A stretch of 22,489 nt of DNA from CAZTLE01 sp964614415 (GCA_964614415.1 CAZTLE010000050.1:1-22489), one strand, 5' to 3'; positions 15,285-22,394 are shown, counted from the first letter of the stretch. Notes: generated by a model from the letters alone, not told the origin. Program-made: numbers and translations.

Positions 15285-15428
15285 TTAATCGTGTAATCGT
15301 GCAATTTTCAAATTAATTGGTTCTTGGTCTCTGCGAGCTCAGTATTTCACTGAGCGAAGCAGACTGCCTGTTTGAGGGACAGTTTGCCACGTCGTTTCAC
15401 TCCTCGCAAAGGACGTCGTTTAGTATTG
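15285..15428 (+). repeat. 144-bp direct repeat, copy 2
   Basis: Second copy of the element at 15107-15250. Relative to copy 1 it differs at the positions corresponding to 15148, 15167, 15177, 15192, 15196, 15198 and 15233. None of these is in a base pair of the three-stem fold, so every stem is kept. A T-rich stretch (GGGTTTTTGTTTATC) follows about 20 bases later, as it does after copy 1. Confidence 0.85.
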
Positions 15429-15584
15429 AGTAGTGAGTATTTAGCATTGAGGGTTTTTGTTTATCTATTTATCTGTTTAATCGTGTAATTGTTTAATTGA
15501 GTAATCGTCAAATCAATCTATCTCCCATCTTCGGGCATCTAGCTTCCAGCCCTTGATTATTCAACATTCGTATTTCGATATTCA

Positions 15585-17300
15585 TCATTTATTAAGCGCT
15601 TCCCCAGCTCCACTGGGTATCCGTATGTTTTCCACAATCTCCTGAACCTCGGCCGGAGCAGGTTTAAAGATCCAATTCACCGTTAAGGCCACAATAAAGT
15701 TAACGATCATAGCGACAGTTCCGAAGCCTTCCGGGGAAATTCCGAACCACCAATGTGCTTTCAGTCCTTCTACCGCGTCCTTTCCACCATCAAATAGTCC
15801 GAATTTAAACTTCAGCATATAGAACAGCATCAACGAAATTCCTATGACCATACCCGCTATGGCACCTTCCTTATTCATGCGTTTGTAGAAAATACCCAGC
15901 ACGATGGCCGGAAAGAAGGAAGCCGCCGCCAGTCCGAAAGCCAGAGCGACCACTGCGGCTACAAATCCGGGAGGGTCAATTCCGAAATACCCGGCAACCA
16001 CAACGGCAAAGACCGCAGAAATACGGGCCGCCATGAGTTCACCTCTTTCGGAAATGGTGGGTTTGAATACTTTTTTGATCAGATCATGGGAAATGGAGGA
16101 GGAAATAACCAGTAACAAACCGGCTGCCGTGGATAGTGCTGCCGCAAGGCCTCCCGCTGCTACCAGGGCGATGACCCAATCGGGTAGATTCGCGATCTCC
16201 GGATTGGCCAGTACCATAATATCCTGATCTACGGTAAGCTCGTTGGTGGCTTCATTGGCTACGTATTGTATTCTACCGTCCTTGTTCTTATCATCGAAGC
16301 TAAGCAGGCCTGTTTCTTCCCAATTGGTGAACCAGCCCGGCATGTCTTCATAGGGCTGCCCGCTTACCGTATTCAATAAGTTGGTTTTAGCGAACACCGC
16401 AACCGCAGGGGCGGTGGTATATAGGATCGCGATGAGCAATAAGGCAATCCCGGCCGACTTCCGGGCGTCTCTAACCCGTTTCACGGTAAAAAACCGAATG
16501 ATCACATGTGGGAGTCCGGCCGTCCCTACCATGAGGGCCAGGGTAATGGCAAAGACATCCATCCTGCTTTTGGTGCCATCGGTGTACTCGGTGAAGCCTA
16601 ATTCGGTAGACAGACCGTTCAGTTTTTCCAGCAAATAGGTGCCCGATCCATCATTCAGCGTATCTCCCATACCCAGCTGGGGAATGGGGTTGCCGGTCAT
16701 TTGGATAGAGATGAAAATGGCAGGCACCATGAAAGCGAAAATCAGCACGCAGTACTGCGCTACCTGGGTATACGTGATGCCCTTCATTCCGCCCAAAACA
16801 GCATAAAAAAGGACGATGAACATGCCGATGACCACCCCAAGATCAATGTTTACCTCAAGGAATCGGGAGAATACAACTCCTACACCCCGCATCTGTCCGG
16901 CGATATACGTGAACGAGACGATAATGGCGCAGATAACGGCCACAATTCGGGCTGTTTTCGAATAGTACCGGTCTCCTATGAAATCCGGAACGGTAAATTT
17001 TCCAAACTTCCGAAGGTAAGGCGCCAGCAATAACGCGAGCAATACATATCCGCCGGTCCATCCCATGAGGTACACCGAGCCATCGTAGCCTGCAAAGGCA
17101 ATAATCCCGGCCATGGAGATAAACGAGGCAGCCGACATCCAATCGGCGGCTGTTGCCATTCCGTTGGCCCAGGGAGAAACACCTCCACCCGCTACATAGA
17201 ACTCTTTGGTGGAGCTTACGCGGGACCAAATGGCAATACCGATGTACAGCAGAAAGGTGATCCCAACAATGACGAAGGTCCAGATCTGAACGTTGCTCAT
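15585..17300 (-). CDS. Sodium:solute symporter large subunit (VC_2705-type SSS, ActP-related)
   Basis: 571 residues with about 13 hydrophobic helices. SSS-family motifs: FYVAGGGVSPWANGMATAADWMSAASFI, GYVLLALLLAPYLRKFGKFTVPDFIGDRY, GGMKGITYTQVAQY, and AGGLAAALSTAAGLLLVISSSISHDL. The last and the DUF4212 partner place it in the VC_2705 subfamily of two-subunit symporters, related to acetate permease ActP. It should import a small carboxylate with Na+ through the inner membrane; acetate is a guess based on acs nearby. A soluble loop at ~336-344 (DDKNKDGRI) resembles an EF-hand calcium loop. Its ATG overlaps the TGA of the DUF4212 gene (ATGA), showing coupling. Confidence 0.92.
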   Translation of the reverse strand: MSNVQIWTFVIVGITFLLYIGIAIWSRVSSTKEFYVAGGGVSPWANGMATAADWMSAASFISMAGIIAFAGYDGSVYLMGWTGGYVLLALLLAPYLRKFGKFTVPDFIGDRYYSKTARIVAVICAIIVSFTYIAGQMRGVGVVFSRFLEVNIDLGVVIGMFIVLFYAVLGGMKGITYTQVAQYCVLIFAFMVPAIFISIQMTGNPIPQLGMGDTLNDGSGTYLLEKLNGLSTELGFTEYTDGTKSRMDVFAITLALMVGTAGLPHVIIRFFTVKRVRDARKSAGIALLLIAILYTTAPAVAVFAKTNLLNTVSGQPYEDMPGWFTNWEETGLLSFDDKNKDGRIQYVANEATNELTVDQDIMVLANPEIANLPDWVIALVAAGGLAAALSTAAGLLLVISSSISHDLIKKVFKPTISERGELMAARISAVFAVVVAGYFGIDPPGFVAAVVALAFGLAAASFFPAIVLGIFYKRMNKEGAIAGMVIGISLMLFYMLKFKFGLFDGGKDAVEGLKAHWWFGISPEGFGTVAMIVNFIVALTVNWIFKPAPAEVQEIVENIRIPSGAGEALNK

Positions 17301-17578
17301 GAGGCCTCGTTTTGAGGGTCGTCCTTATCGTAACCGTACTTTTTATCCAGGCGGTTCATGAGGTATACATAAACGAAAATGAGGACGACAAAGACATAAA
17401 TAGATCCTTGCTGAGCAAACCAAAAGCCCAGTTTGAAGCCGCCTAGCGGAATTTGATCCAGTTGTTCTTTGAAAAGGATTCCGGCGCCATAGGAAACGGC
17501 AAACCAGATGGCGAGCAGGAGGAGTAAGTACTTCAGATTAGTACTCCAATAGGCCTTCGCCTTATTTTTTGATGTCAT
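17297..17578 (-). CDS. Symporter small subunit, DUF4212 family
   Basis: 93 residues from the ATG at 17578. An upstream in-frame ATG at 17635 would fall in the promoter region and adds 19 residues not seen in the family. Begins with the AYWSTNLKYL motif typical of DUF4212, then two transmembrane helices (YLLLLLAIWFAVSYGAGILF and GSIYVFVVLIFVYVYLMNRL), with GGFKLGFWFAQQGS between them and a charged end (KKYGYDKDDPQ). DUF4212 proteins are always paired with the large SSS subunit, as here (4-base overlap). It is probably an accessory or assembly subunit of the transporter. A promoter-like site lies at 17605-17635. Confidence 0.92.
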   Translation of the reverse strand: MTSKNKAKAYWSTNLKYLLLLLAIWFAVSYGAGILFKEQLDQIPLGGFKLGFWFAQQGSIYVFVVLIFVYVYLMNRLDKKYGYDKDDPQNEAS

Positions 17579-17604
17579 AGAAGGTTGGTTTCGATCTGCA
17601 ATTG

Positions 17605-17635
17605 GAAAGATACGAAACCGGGTAAGAACGAACAA
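17605..17635 (-). promoter_or_regulatory. Probable promoter of the symporter operon
   Basis: On the - strand: TTG (17635-17633), a 20-base spacer, TATCTTTC (17612-17605), 7 of 8 to TAnnTTTG. It lies in the 64-base gap between the pyrE stop and the DUF4212 ATG and would give a leader of about 20 bases. Confidence 0.5.
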
Positions 17636-17642
17636 CTAGCGG

Positions 17643-18296
17643 TTATCCCCAACCATTCGGGTCTTCCTTAAATCGAAGGACAGATTCCTTTTGGGTAGGG
17701 TCCAGGTAGTTCATTTCAGTAGCAGCCTCCAGGAGGGTGTTGAGGTCACAGAGTGAATAATGCACTACGTCGTTTTGTTGGAATCTCTCAACGGATACCG
17801 GGAATCCGTAGGTAACAATGCTGATGATGGCCATAACTTCCAGATTGGCATCCTTGATGCCGTTTATCGCCTTTAAGCTGCTCCCTCCGGTGGAAACCAG
17901 GTCTTCGATAAGTACAACCTTATCACCTTCGTTGTAATCGCCTTCAATCTGCTTTTTGAGTCCGTATTTCTTGGGCTCCTGACGCACATAGGTGAAGGGT
18001 TTTTCCAGGCGATCGGCCGCCAGTATCCCCATGGGAATTCCTCCTGTGGCCACACCTGTAACCGAATCGCAACCGGGGAACTTGTCCCTGATAAGGTTCA
18101 CAAAGGCATTCAGCACCACATTCCGGCTTTCAATATGTGAGTTGATCTTCCGGTTGTCACAGTAAATGGGTGATTTGATTCCGGACACCCAGGTAAAGGG
18201 ATCGTCAACACTGAACTTTACACAGCCAATTTTAAGTAATTCACGCGCTACTTCATGGGCATTTGCAGAAAGGTGGTAGGTGGTTGTATCGGCCAT
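17643..18296 (-). CDS. pyrE: Orotate phosphoribosyltransferase
   Basis: 217 residues, the usual length. Joins orotate to PRPP to make orotidine 5'-phosphate in de novo pyrimidine synthesis (cytoplasm, dimer). Seen: FTWVSGIKSPIYCDNRKI (substrate region), ATGGIPMG (ring-binding loop), YVRQEPKKYGLKKQIEG with the catalytic flexible-loop lysines at ~109-116, and the PRPP signature VVLIEDLVSTGGSS at 127-140. The ATG at 18296 stands about 30 bases after a near-ideal promoter. The DUF4212/symporter operon follows 64 bases after the stop but has its own promoter-like site. No other pyr genes are in the window, as is usual for the scattered pyrimidine genes of this phylum. Confidence 0.96.
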   Translation of the reverse strand: MADTTTYHLSANAHEVARELLKIGCVKFSVDDPFTWVSGIKSPIYCDNRKINSHIESRNVVLNAFVNLIRDKFPGCDSVTGVATGGIPMGILAADRLEKPFTYVRQEPKKYGLKKQIEGDYNEGDKVVLIEDLVSTGGSSLKAINGIKDANLEVMAIISIVTYGFPVSVERFQQNDVVHYSLCDLNTLLEAATEMNYLDPTQKESVLRFKEDPNGWG

Positions 18297-18333
18297 AGAC
18301 GAAAAGAGAGTATGAGGTTTATTTTACTGGGGG

Positions 18334-18367
18334 CAAAGGTAAATACAAAATTTGTATGAGCTACAAA
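18334..18367 (-). promoter_or_regulatory. Consensus Bacteroidota promoter of pyrE
   Basis: On the - strand: TTTG (18367-18364), a 22-base spacer, TACCTTTG (18341-18334), full match to TAnnTTTG. The start codon at 18296 lies 37 bases beyond the -7 box, so the leader is only ~30 bases. That leaves little room for leader-based attenuation of pyrE. Confidence 0.7.
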
Positions 18368-18386
18368 TTTTGAGTTTTAAGTGTTG

Positions 18387-18540
18387 AGTTATAAGTTTTG
18401 AATTTACCCACACCTCACACCTCACTGCTAACTGCCACTGCTTACTAAATACTGTCAACCGGAAGTTCCTTTTGTTGCAGGTTTCAAGTTATAAGTTTTA
18501 AACTTTAAGTTTGACTAACAACTAACAACTAACAACTAAC
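18387..18540. repeat. Low-complexity repeat tract with a 7-bp tandem array
   Basis: Contains AGTTATAAGTTTT twice, exactly 100 bases apart (18387-18399 and 18487-18499), CACCTCACACCTCACT-type words, and ACTAACA repeated 3.9 times at 18514-18540. The heptamer array runs into the downstream gene: its CTA at 18536-18538 is the TAG stop of the VOC gene on the - strand. The reverse complement of the heptamer (GTTAGTTGTT) also occurs at 15040-15049. Confidence 0.8.
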
Positions 18541-18967
18541 CAGGTGGATTTTCATAAAAATCGTCGGAAACAACAAGAGTCGTTAGTTCCACGGTATGCC
18601 CATCCGGATCGCGGGTATAGATGGAGTGAAAGTAGGTGTGATCTGAAAAGGTGTATGAGAGACCTAAATCCTCATAGTGTTCTCTGGCTTTCTGAAAGTC
18701 TTCATTGGACACATTGAAAGCAAAATGGTCAATCTTCACATTCCTGGATGTTTGATCAAGTGTCGGATGATCTGTATTAGCGGGAAAGACTGCAATCCCG
18801 GTCGTGCCGGCAAAAAGGAAATAGGGCGCGGGCGTCCATTCCGGGGGATGCACTTTCTTAAGTCCAAGGACACGCTCATACCATTGCGCCGTGGCATCCA
18901 TGTCTTTTACTCGGATAGCAACGTGGTCTAGGAAGTTAATTTGAAATGGGATATTATTTTTCTTCAT
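18536..18967 (-). CDS. VOC-family (glyoxalase-like) protein
   Basis: 143 residues from the ATG at 18967. The longer start at 19045 would lie 90 bases inside the upstream gene and is not needed. The fold is clear: FLDHVAIRVKDMDATAQWYERVLGLKKV, then KIDHFAFNVSNEDFQKAREHYEDLGL and the closing YTRDPDGHTVELTT. Likely metal ligands are the two DH(V/F)A histidines and the final Glu of HTVELTT. It resembles extradiol-dioxygenase-like VOC proteins; the substrate is unknown. It starts 14 bases inside the end of the upstream YD-like gene, so it is the last gene of that - strand run. Its stop codon lies within a 7-bp tandem repeat, so its C-terminus (YENPPG) may vary in length between strains. Confidence 0.87.
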   Translation of the reverse strand: MKKNNIPFQINFLDHVAIRVKDMDATAQWYERVLGLKKVHPPEWTPAPYFLFAGTTGIAVFPANTDHPTLDQTSRNVKIDHFAFNVSNEDFQKAREHYEDLGLSYTFSDHTYFHSIYTRDPDGHTVELTTLVVSDDFYENPPG

Positions 18968-19835
18968 AGGTATACCAGTGGGTGACGAAAAGCACATCAT
19001 TGTTATCATACCTCTGTTGCTTAACAATTCTGTTTTTATCGTCATATTGGGTCTTTATTCGATAAAAAAGTTCTCCATTTATTCCGGTTTTGACTTCTTG
19101 AGTTATATTACCCCTCGAATCTTTCTTTTGTCTGATTTTTAGTCTTTCAGGCCAGGGGGTGCCTGCATCCATAGGAACTACAGGGTCTGAATTCACAAAA
19201 AAATCATGTCCGTTTACAAGCGGATTGATATACTTTTCGTACATCAATAAATCATCCCAATAAGCGCTTTCCTTGATTCGATTGCCGGAGCCGTCGTAAT
19301 CAAAGCAATAGTGATTTGGTTCGCCAAATGTTTCTTCAGTCGTATAGTAATCACTCATAAGCCCCTTGTTATTCCATAAGAAATAGTTGCTATATGTAGA
19401 TTCTGTGTAACCCTTTGATGAAGATGTTGTTGAATCTTCGAGCTGATCTTTTGTTTGATGTTTGTTTTCGTTGCTAAACGTATATGTGGTGGTTGTGGTT
19501 TGAATGAATTGATTCTGGGAATTATATATGTAATCTATCCTCACACTGTCCCTGCTCATAACATCCATGAATCTTTTAATGACGGTTTTCTGCAGGGTAT
19601 CTTCATATATGTATGAAATCTCAACATCGAGAAATCTTGTCACATGAGAATCCGTATACCCTTGGTATTTTTCGAAAACTTTGTTACCGCTTTTATCGAA
19701 TCTGACGATTTTCGCAATGTGTCTCTCGGACGTTTCCGAATTTTTCAACTGATAAACGCTGTAGTTGGTATTAGCCCTTTGCCCGGATAAATTCGAGGCA
19801 CAGACCAATAGAATGATCAAGTATAAATTTCGCAT
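18954..19835 (-). CDS. Secreted protein with YD/RHS-like repeats
   Basis: 293 residues. Signal peptide (NLYLIILLVCASNLSGQ, cut near residue 19). The body has segments of the YD-repeat type: RFDKSGNKVFEKYQGY, YDGSGNRIKESAYWDDLLMYEKY, KDSRGNITQEVKTGINGELFYR, YDDKNRIVKQQRYDNNDVLF. This is the pattern of small stand-alone RHS-like proteins, without the RHS core or a toxin end. There is no lipobox, so it is likely periplasmic or secreted. It starts 14 bases after the SH3 lipoprotein stop and overlaps the VOC gene by 14 bases, so it belongs to the - strand operon. The specific function is unknown; binding of sugar or cell-wall material is sometimes assumed for YD repeats. Confidence 0.7.
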   Translation of the reverse strand: MRNLYLIILLVCASNLSGQRANTNYSVYQLKNSETSERHIAKIVRFDKSGNKVFEKYQGYTDSHVTRFLDVEISYIYEDTLQKTVIKRFMDVMSRDSVRIDYIYNSQNQFIQTTTTTYTFSNENKHQTKDQLEDSTTSSSKGYTESTYSNYFLWNNKGLMSDYYTTEETFGEPNHYCFDYDGSGNRIKESAYWDDLLMYEKYINPLVNGHDFFVNSDPVVPMDAGTPWPERLKIRQKKDSRGNITQEVKTGINGELFYRIKTQYDDKNRIVKQQRYDNNDVLFVTHWYTYEEK

Positions 19836-19849
19836 CTCATTTGATTAAA

Positions 19850-20650
19850 TCAATCTCCTGCCACGAGGAAGGTAATTTTCCATTCGTTGTCTATTTTTTC
19901 CATACCCAGTCGGTAACCTATGGGAGACCAGATATAATCCCCGTGAACATAACCTTCCAGCCCATTTTCAGCAATGACATAGTACCATTCCACCTCATCG
20001 ACGACCTGGTGTTTTTGATAGTCGATAGCAACGACATCATAGGTGAGTTGTCCCAGGACCTTCGAGGTTTTCAGATTGGGTTGATCGCGAACGTTCACAT
20101 TACTGCCTATAATAGCCATGAACTCAAAAGCGTCATAGGCGGGGTCTTCCAGCCAGTTCGTATGCACATAAGGCAGAGCATAATAATCGCCCACAGAATA
20201 CGAATCTCCGCCCATTTTAAGTATTTGCTTCAGTGTTTTCCAAAGGCGTTCCGGAGATTCAATCTCGTTCCAGTGTTCTTTAAATTCTTCGATGCCTCCA
20301 TCTCCACCAAAACTCACGGTTACATTTTCATACAAAACAGACAGAACATAATCCATGTCCTCATTATCTACGGCCAGTTCGAGCTTATCCAGAAAGTAGG
20401 ATAGCGATGAGTCGGTATAGGTCGCCTTTGGAGGAAGCAGTTTGACCGATGTGCCTTCTGCTTTATCGGTGTTAAGGGAGTCAGCATCGACGTCTTTGAT
20501 TGCCGTGGTATCAATTTGTTGGACTGTTGCTGCTTCATCATCTACCGATCTTTCCTCCGGGGCCGTCGTGCTGTTCTTACATCCCGCGAGGGTAAGGGTC
20601 AGCAGACAAATGATCAGCAATGTGTTATGTGTCCTTCGTTTTGAAATCAT
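19850..20650 (-). CDS. Periplasmic lipoprotein with a bacterial SH3 domain
   Basis: 266 residues from the ATG at 20650, chosen over the ATG at 20695 because it overlaps the macrodomain stop as ATGA and gives a proper lipoprotein signal (TLLIICLLTLTLAGC, lipid on Cys24). After a Thr/Ser/Asp-rich linker comes a ~100-residue helical part (SYFLDKLELAVDNEDMDYVLSVL, ERLWKTLKQILKMGG). A bacterial SH3 (SH3b) domain follows at roughly 175-235: GSNVNVRDQPNLKTSKVLGQLTYD and NGLEGYVHGDYIWSPIGYR. SH3b domains in such proteins usually bind peptidoglycan or peptides. The residues after the Cys (KNSTTAPEE) lack the surface-export signal, so the protein is probably on the periplasmic side. Downstream, the YD-like gene starts 14 bases later. 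Confidence 0.85.
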   Translation of the reverse strand: MISKRRTHNTLLIICLLTLTLAGCKNSTTAPEERSVDDEAATVQQIDTTAIKDVDADSLNTDKAEGTSVKLLPPKATYTDSSLSYFLDKLELAVDNEDMDYVLSVLYENVTVSFGGDGGIEEFKEHWNEIESPERLWKTLKQILKMGGDSYSVGDYYALPYVHTNWLEDPAYDAFEFMAIIGSNVNVRDQPNLKTSKVLGQLTYDVVAIDYQKHQVVDEVEWYYVIAENGLEGYVHGDYIWSPIGYRLGMEKIDNEWKITFLVAGD

Positions 20651-21153
20651 GACAGCATCTTTTGGTAAAGATGAAAATTCTCGTCGTCGAAGCATACAAA
20701 GGTCACTCGTTCGACGTTCTTTGAGGTAAAGCCCTGGACAACGTTTATAGCGATACCGGCGGCCCGTTCCTTGGGGAACCTATAGATGCCTGTGCTAATA
20801 TTCGGAAATGCGATCGTTTTGAGCCCGTATTCCTCTGCCAGCCTGAGACTATTCTCATAGCAGGATTGCAGCTTAACATCTTCCCTGGAGTTCCCACCAT
20901 TCCAATGAGGGCCCACAGTATGGATTACTTTTTGCGCCGGTAGGTCTCCGGCCGTGGTAATGACCGCTTCACCCACTTTGCAACCGCCTTGCCTGCTCCG
21001 AATTTGCATGCATTCTTCCAAAATGGACGGTCCCCCGGCACGATGGATGGCACCATCCACACCACCTCCACCCAGCAAAGAAGTATTTGCTGCATTGACG
21101 ACGGCATCAACATGGATTTTAGTGATATCACCTTGAAGAAGCTCAATTTTCAT
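20647..21153 (-). CDS. Macrodomain protein, O-acetyl-ADP-ribose deacetylase type (YmdB-like)
   Basis: 168 residues, almost entirely one macrodomain. Family motifs: QGDITKIHVDAVVNAANTSLLGGGGVDGAIHRAGG (residues 7-41; N20, N23 and D33 match the ADP-ribose-binding and catalytic positions of MacroD/YmdB enzymes), then KVIHTVGPHW and the phosphate loop NISTGIYRFP near residue 120. These enzymes hydrolyse O-acetyl-ADP-ribose and remove mono-ADP-ribose from acidic residues. Cytoplasmic. The stop codon overlaps the next ATG (ATGA), and the GNAT gene ends 26 bases upstream, so it is inside a tight operon. Physiological substrate in this organism unknown. Confidence 0.93.
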   Translation of the reverse strand: MKIELLQGDITKIHVDAVVNAANTSLLGGGGVDGAIHRAGGPSILEECMQIRSRQGGCKVGEAVITTAGDLPAQKVIHTVGPHWNGGNSREDVKLQSCYENSLRLAEEYGLKTIAFPNISTGIYRFPKERAAGIAINVVQGFTSKNVERVTFVCFDDENFHLYQKMLS

Positions 21154-21179
21154 GATAGTAAATAACGGTCTTGTCTAAG

Positions 21180-21776
21180 TTAGGTATTCATTTCTGAAAA
21201 AACCAGTGTCTTAATACCGGGCCACTCTTCTTTGAGTACGCTATAATAAACAGTATCCCTTCGGAAACCATCGGACATTACCGAATGGCTTCGCAATGTG
21301 CCTTCAAACTTGCCACCTATTGCTTTGATGGCCTTTTGAGATTGTTTGTTTCGGGCGTCGGTTTTGAATTCCAGGCGCTCACATTTCAGTGTTTCGAATG
21401 CAAATGTCATAAGCAGGAACTTGCAGTGGCGGTTAAGTCCTGTACGATGAAAGTCCTTACTTACCCAGGTGGAGCCTATTTCCAGTCGGCTATCCTTATC
21501 AACGATATTCAGAAAACTTGTAGAACCCGCATAGGTGCGGGTGGGTTTATCGAAGATGACAAACGAATAACGTTCGCGATTCGCGCGTTTATCAAGACTG
21601 CTCTGCACATAATGAACCATATCTTCCCTGGTTCCGAAGGGATAGGACATGTACTTGCACAGACCCGGGTATTTGATCGCGATCGGAGTAAGCGCATCAA
21701 CATGGGACAGTTCAAGCGGCTCAAGGCGCACCCGGTCATTTTCTAATACGATCTGTTCGTGAAATGGGAATTTCAT
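21180..21776 (-). CDS. GNAT N-acetyltransferase, RimL-like
   Basis: 198 residues, typical for the RimL group. Begins ENDRVRLEPLELSHVDAL; the middle has YAGSTSFLNIVDKDSRLEIGSTWVSKDFHRTGLNRHCKFLLMTFAFE. This is the acetyl-CoA binding area, where the classic Q/R-x-x-G-x-G/A is changed to HRTGLNR, as is common in the YjcK/RimL-like branch. It continues with ERLEFKTDARNKQSQKAIKAIGGKFEG and a Ser/Arg-rich end (RSHSVMSDGFRRDTVYYSV). The acceptor is unknown. It lies 12 bases after the TIR/deoxyribosyltransferase-like gene and 26 bases before the macrodomain gene, on the same strand. Confidence 0.88.
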   Translation of the reverse strand: MKFPFHEQIVLENDRVRLEPLELSHVDALTPIAIKYPGLCKYMSYPFGTREDMVHYVQSSLDKRANRERYSFVIFDKPTRTYAGSTSFLNIVDKDSRLEIGSTWVSKDFHRTGLNRHCKFLLMTFAFETLKCERLEFKTDARNKQSQKAIKAIGGKFEGTLRSHSVMSDGFRRDTVYYSVLKEEWPGIKTLVFSEMNT

Positions 21777-21788
21777 AGATTGCTTGAT

Positions 21789-22394
21789 CTATTTATAGTT
21801 CCGAATCCAGGTTTTCATAATGGCGATCAGTTCATTGAACGGAAGTTCGTCAATATCGTCCGGATTGAGATTCTCGCCTCTCATTTGTTCCTTAAAATCA
21901 AAGTGAAACTCGTTATATGCATCCCAGATAACGGTGTAGCTGGGGGTTTTTCTTTTTGGAAAAATGGCTCGGAACCAATTCCTCACAGCTTTGACCATGT
22001 TTATGGGTTGGTTGCCATGGTGTCTTATATCCTGCCCCGCAATATCCGAAAGCACCTTCTTATACCGATGGGGTTTGGCTTCGAGGATCAGATATTTCTT
22101 ATTGGTTCGATAATAGGTTTTGCAGCCCACATCAATTCCCAGTTCGAAAGGCATATTGAATCGCGGGAGTCCTCCCTGGACCGTGGGTTCAATTCTGCTG
22201 ATATCGTGAATGGAATACCGACTTTCTGAAATAAGTCGTTTTATTTCCGTTAAGCGCACATCGTCCGAATCCCGGGTTTGGGAAATCCTGGGTCGCAAAT
22301 TGCAGTAGATAACTGTGAACAATAGGGGTTTTAGCAGGGGAAAGAAGTCGTCGTCAAAAGGACAATTTATAAAGAGGCTATTGTTATATGCCAC
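21789..22394 (-). CDS. TIR/nucleoside-deoxyribosyltransferase-like protein, possible defence effector
   Basis: 201 residues with a GTG start at 22394; no ATG fits, and the family's N-terminus FINCPFDDDFFPLL begins at once. Recurrent motifs of this widespread uncharacterised family: NCPFDDDF, FTVIYCNLRPRIS, the Ser-Arg-Tyr-Ser-Ile-His-Asp-Ile-Ser strand (SRYSIHDISRIE), PRFNMPFELGIDVG, and SDIAGQDIRHH. The order (N-terminal beta strand, an HDxS strand, then a conserved Glu in PFELG) resembles the flavodoxin-like fold of nucleoside 2-deoxyribosyltransferases and TIR domains, where that Glu is catalytic. Members act on N-glycosidic bonds, including NAD+; this placement is my inference. The C-terminal third (NWFRAIFP... 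EFHFDFKEQM... NELIAIMKTWI) is helical. The GTG shares its first G with the TAG stop of the upstream gene (TAGTG), showing tight coupling. Confidence 0.75.
   Translation of the reverse strand: MAYNNSLFINCPFDDDFFPLLKPLLFTVIYCNLRPRISQTRDSDDVRLTEIKRLISESRYSIHDISRIEPTVQGGLPRFNMPFELGIDVGCKTYYRTNKKYLILEAKPHRYKKVLSDIAGQDIRHHGNQPINMVKAVRNWFRAIFPKRKTPSYTVIWDAYNEFHFDFKEQMRGENLNPDDIDELPFNELIAIMKTWIRNYK

Larger units (their letters stand above)
15025..15584. other. 560-base repeat-rich intergenic region
   Basis: No gene. The left part (15060-15125) is made of degenerate short words related to GGTTAATCGTGTAATCG. Then come two copies of a 144-bp repeat (15107-15250, 15285-15428), each followed by words like TTTAGTATTGAG and a T-rich run. 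Another AATCGTGTAATTG tract follows (15474-15515), and finally ordinary spacer up to the symporter stop codon. The genes on both sides are on the - strand. It looks like a hotspot of intergenic repeat growth rather than a degraded gene. Confidence 0.7.

Noticed and set aside
15107..15428. Repeats taken as a CRISPR array
   Set aside because: Only two long (144-bp) units with a 34-base spacer and no cas genes; unit length is far above CRISPR repeats.
16855..17229. Open frame on the - strand inside the symporter gene
   Set aside because: It is an out-of-frame shadow of the symporter, with Arg/Cys-rich translation and no start context.
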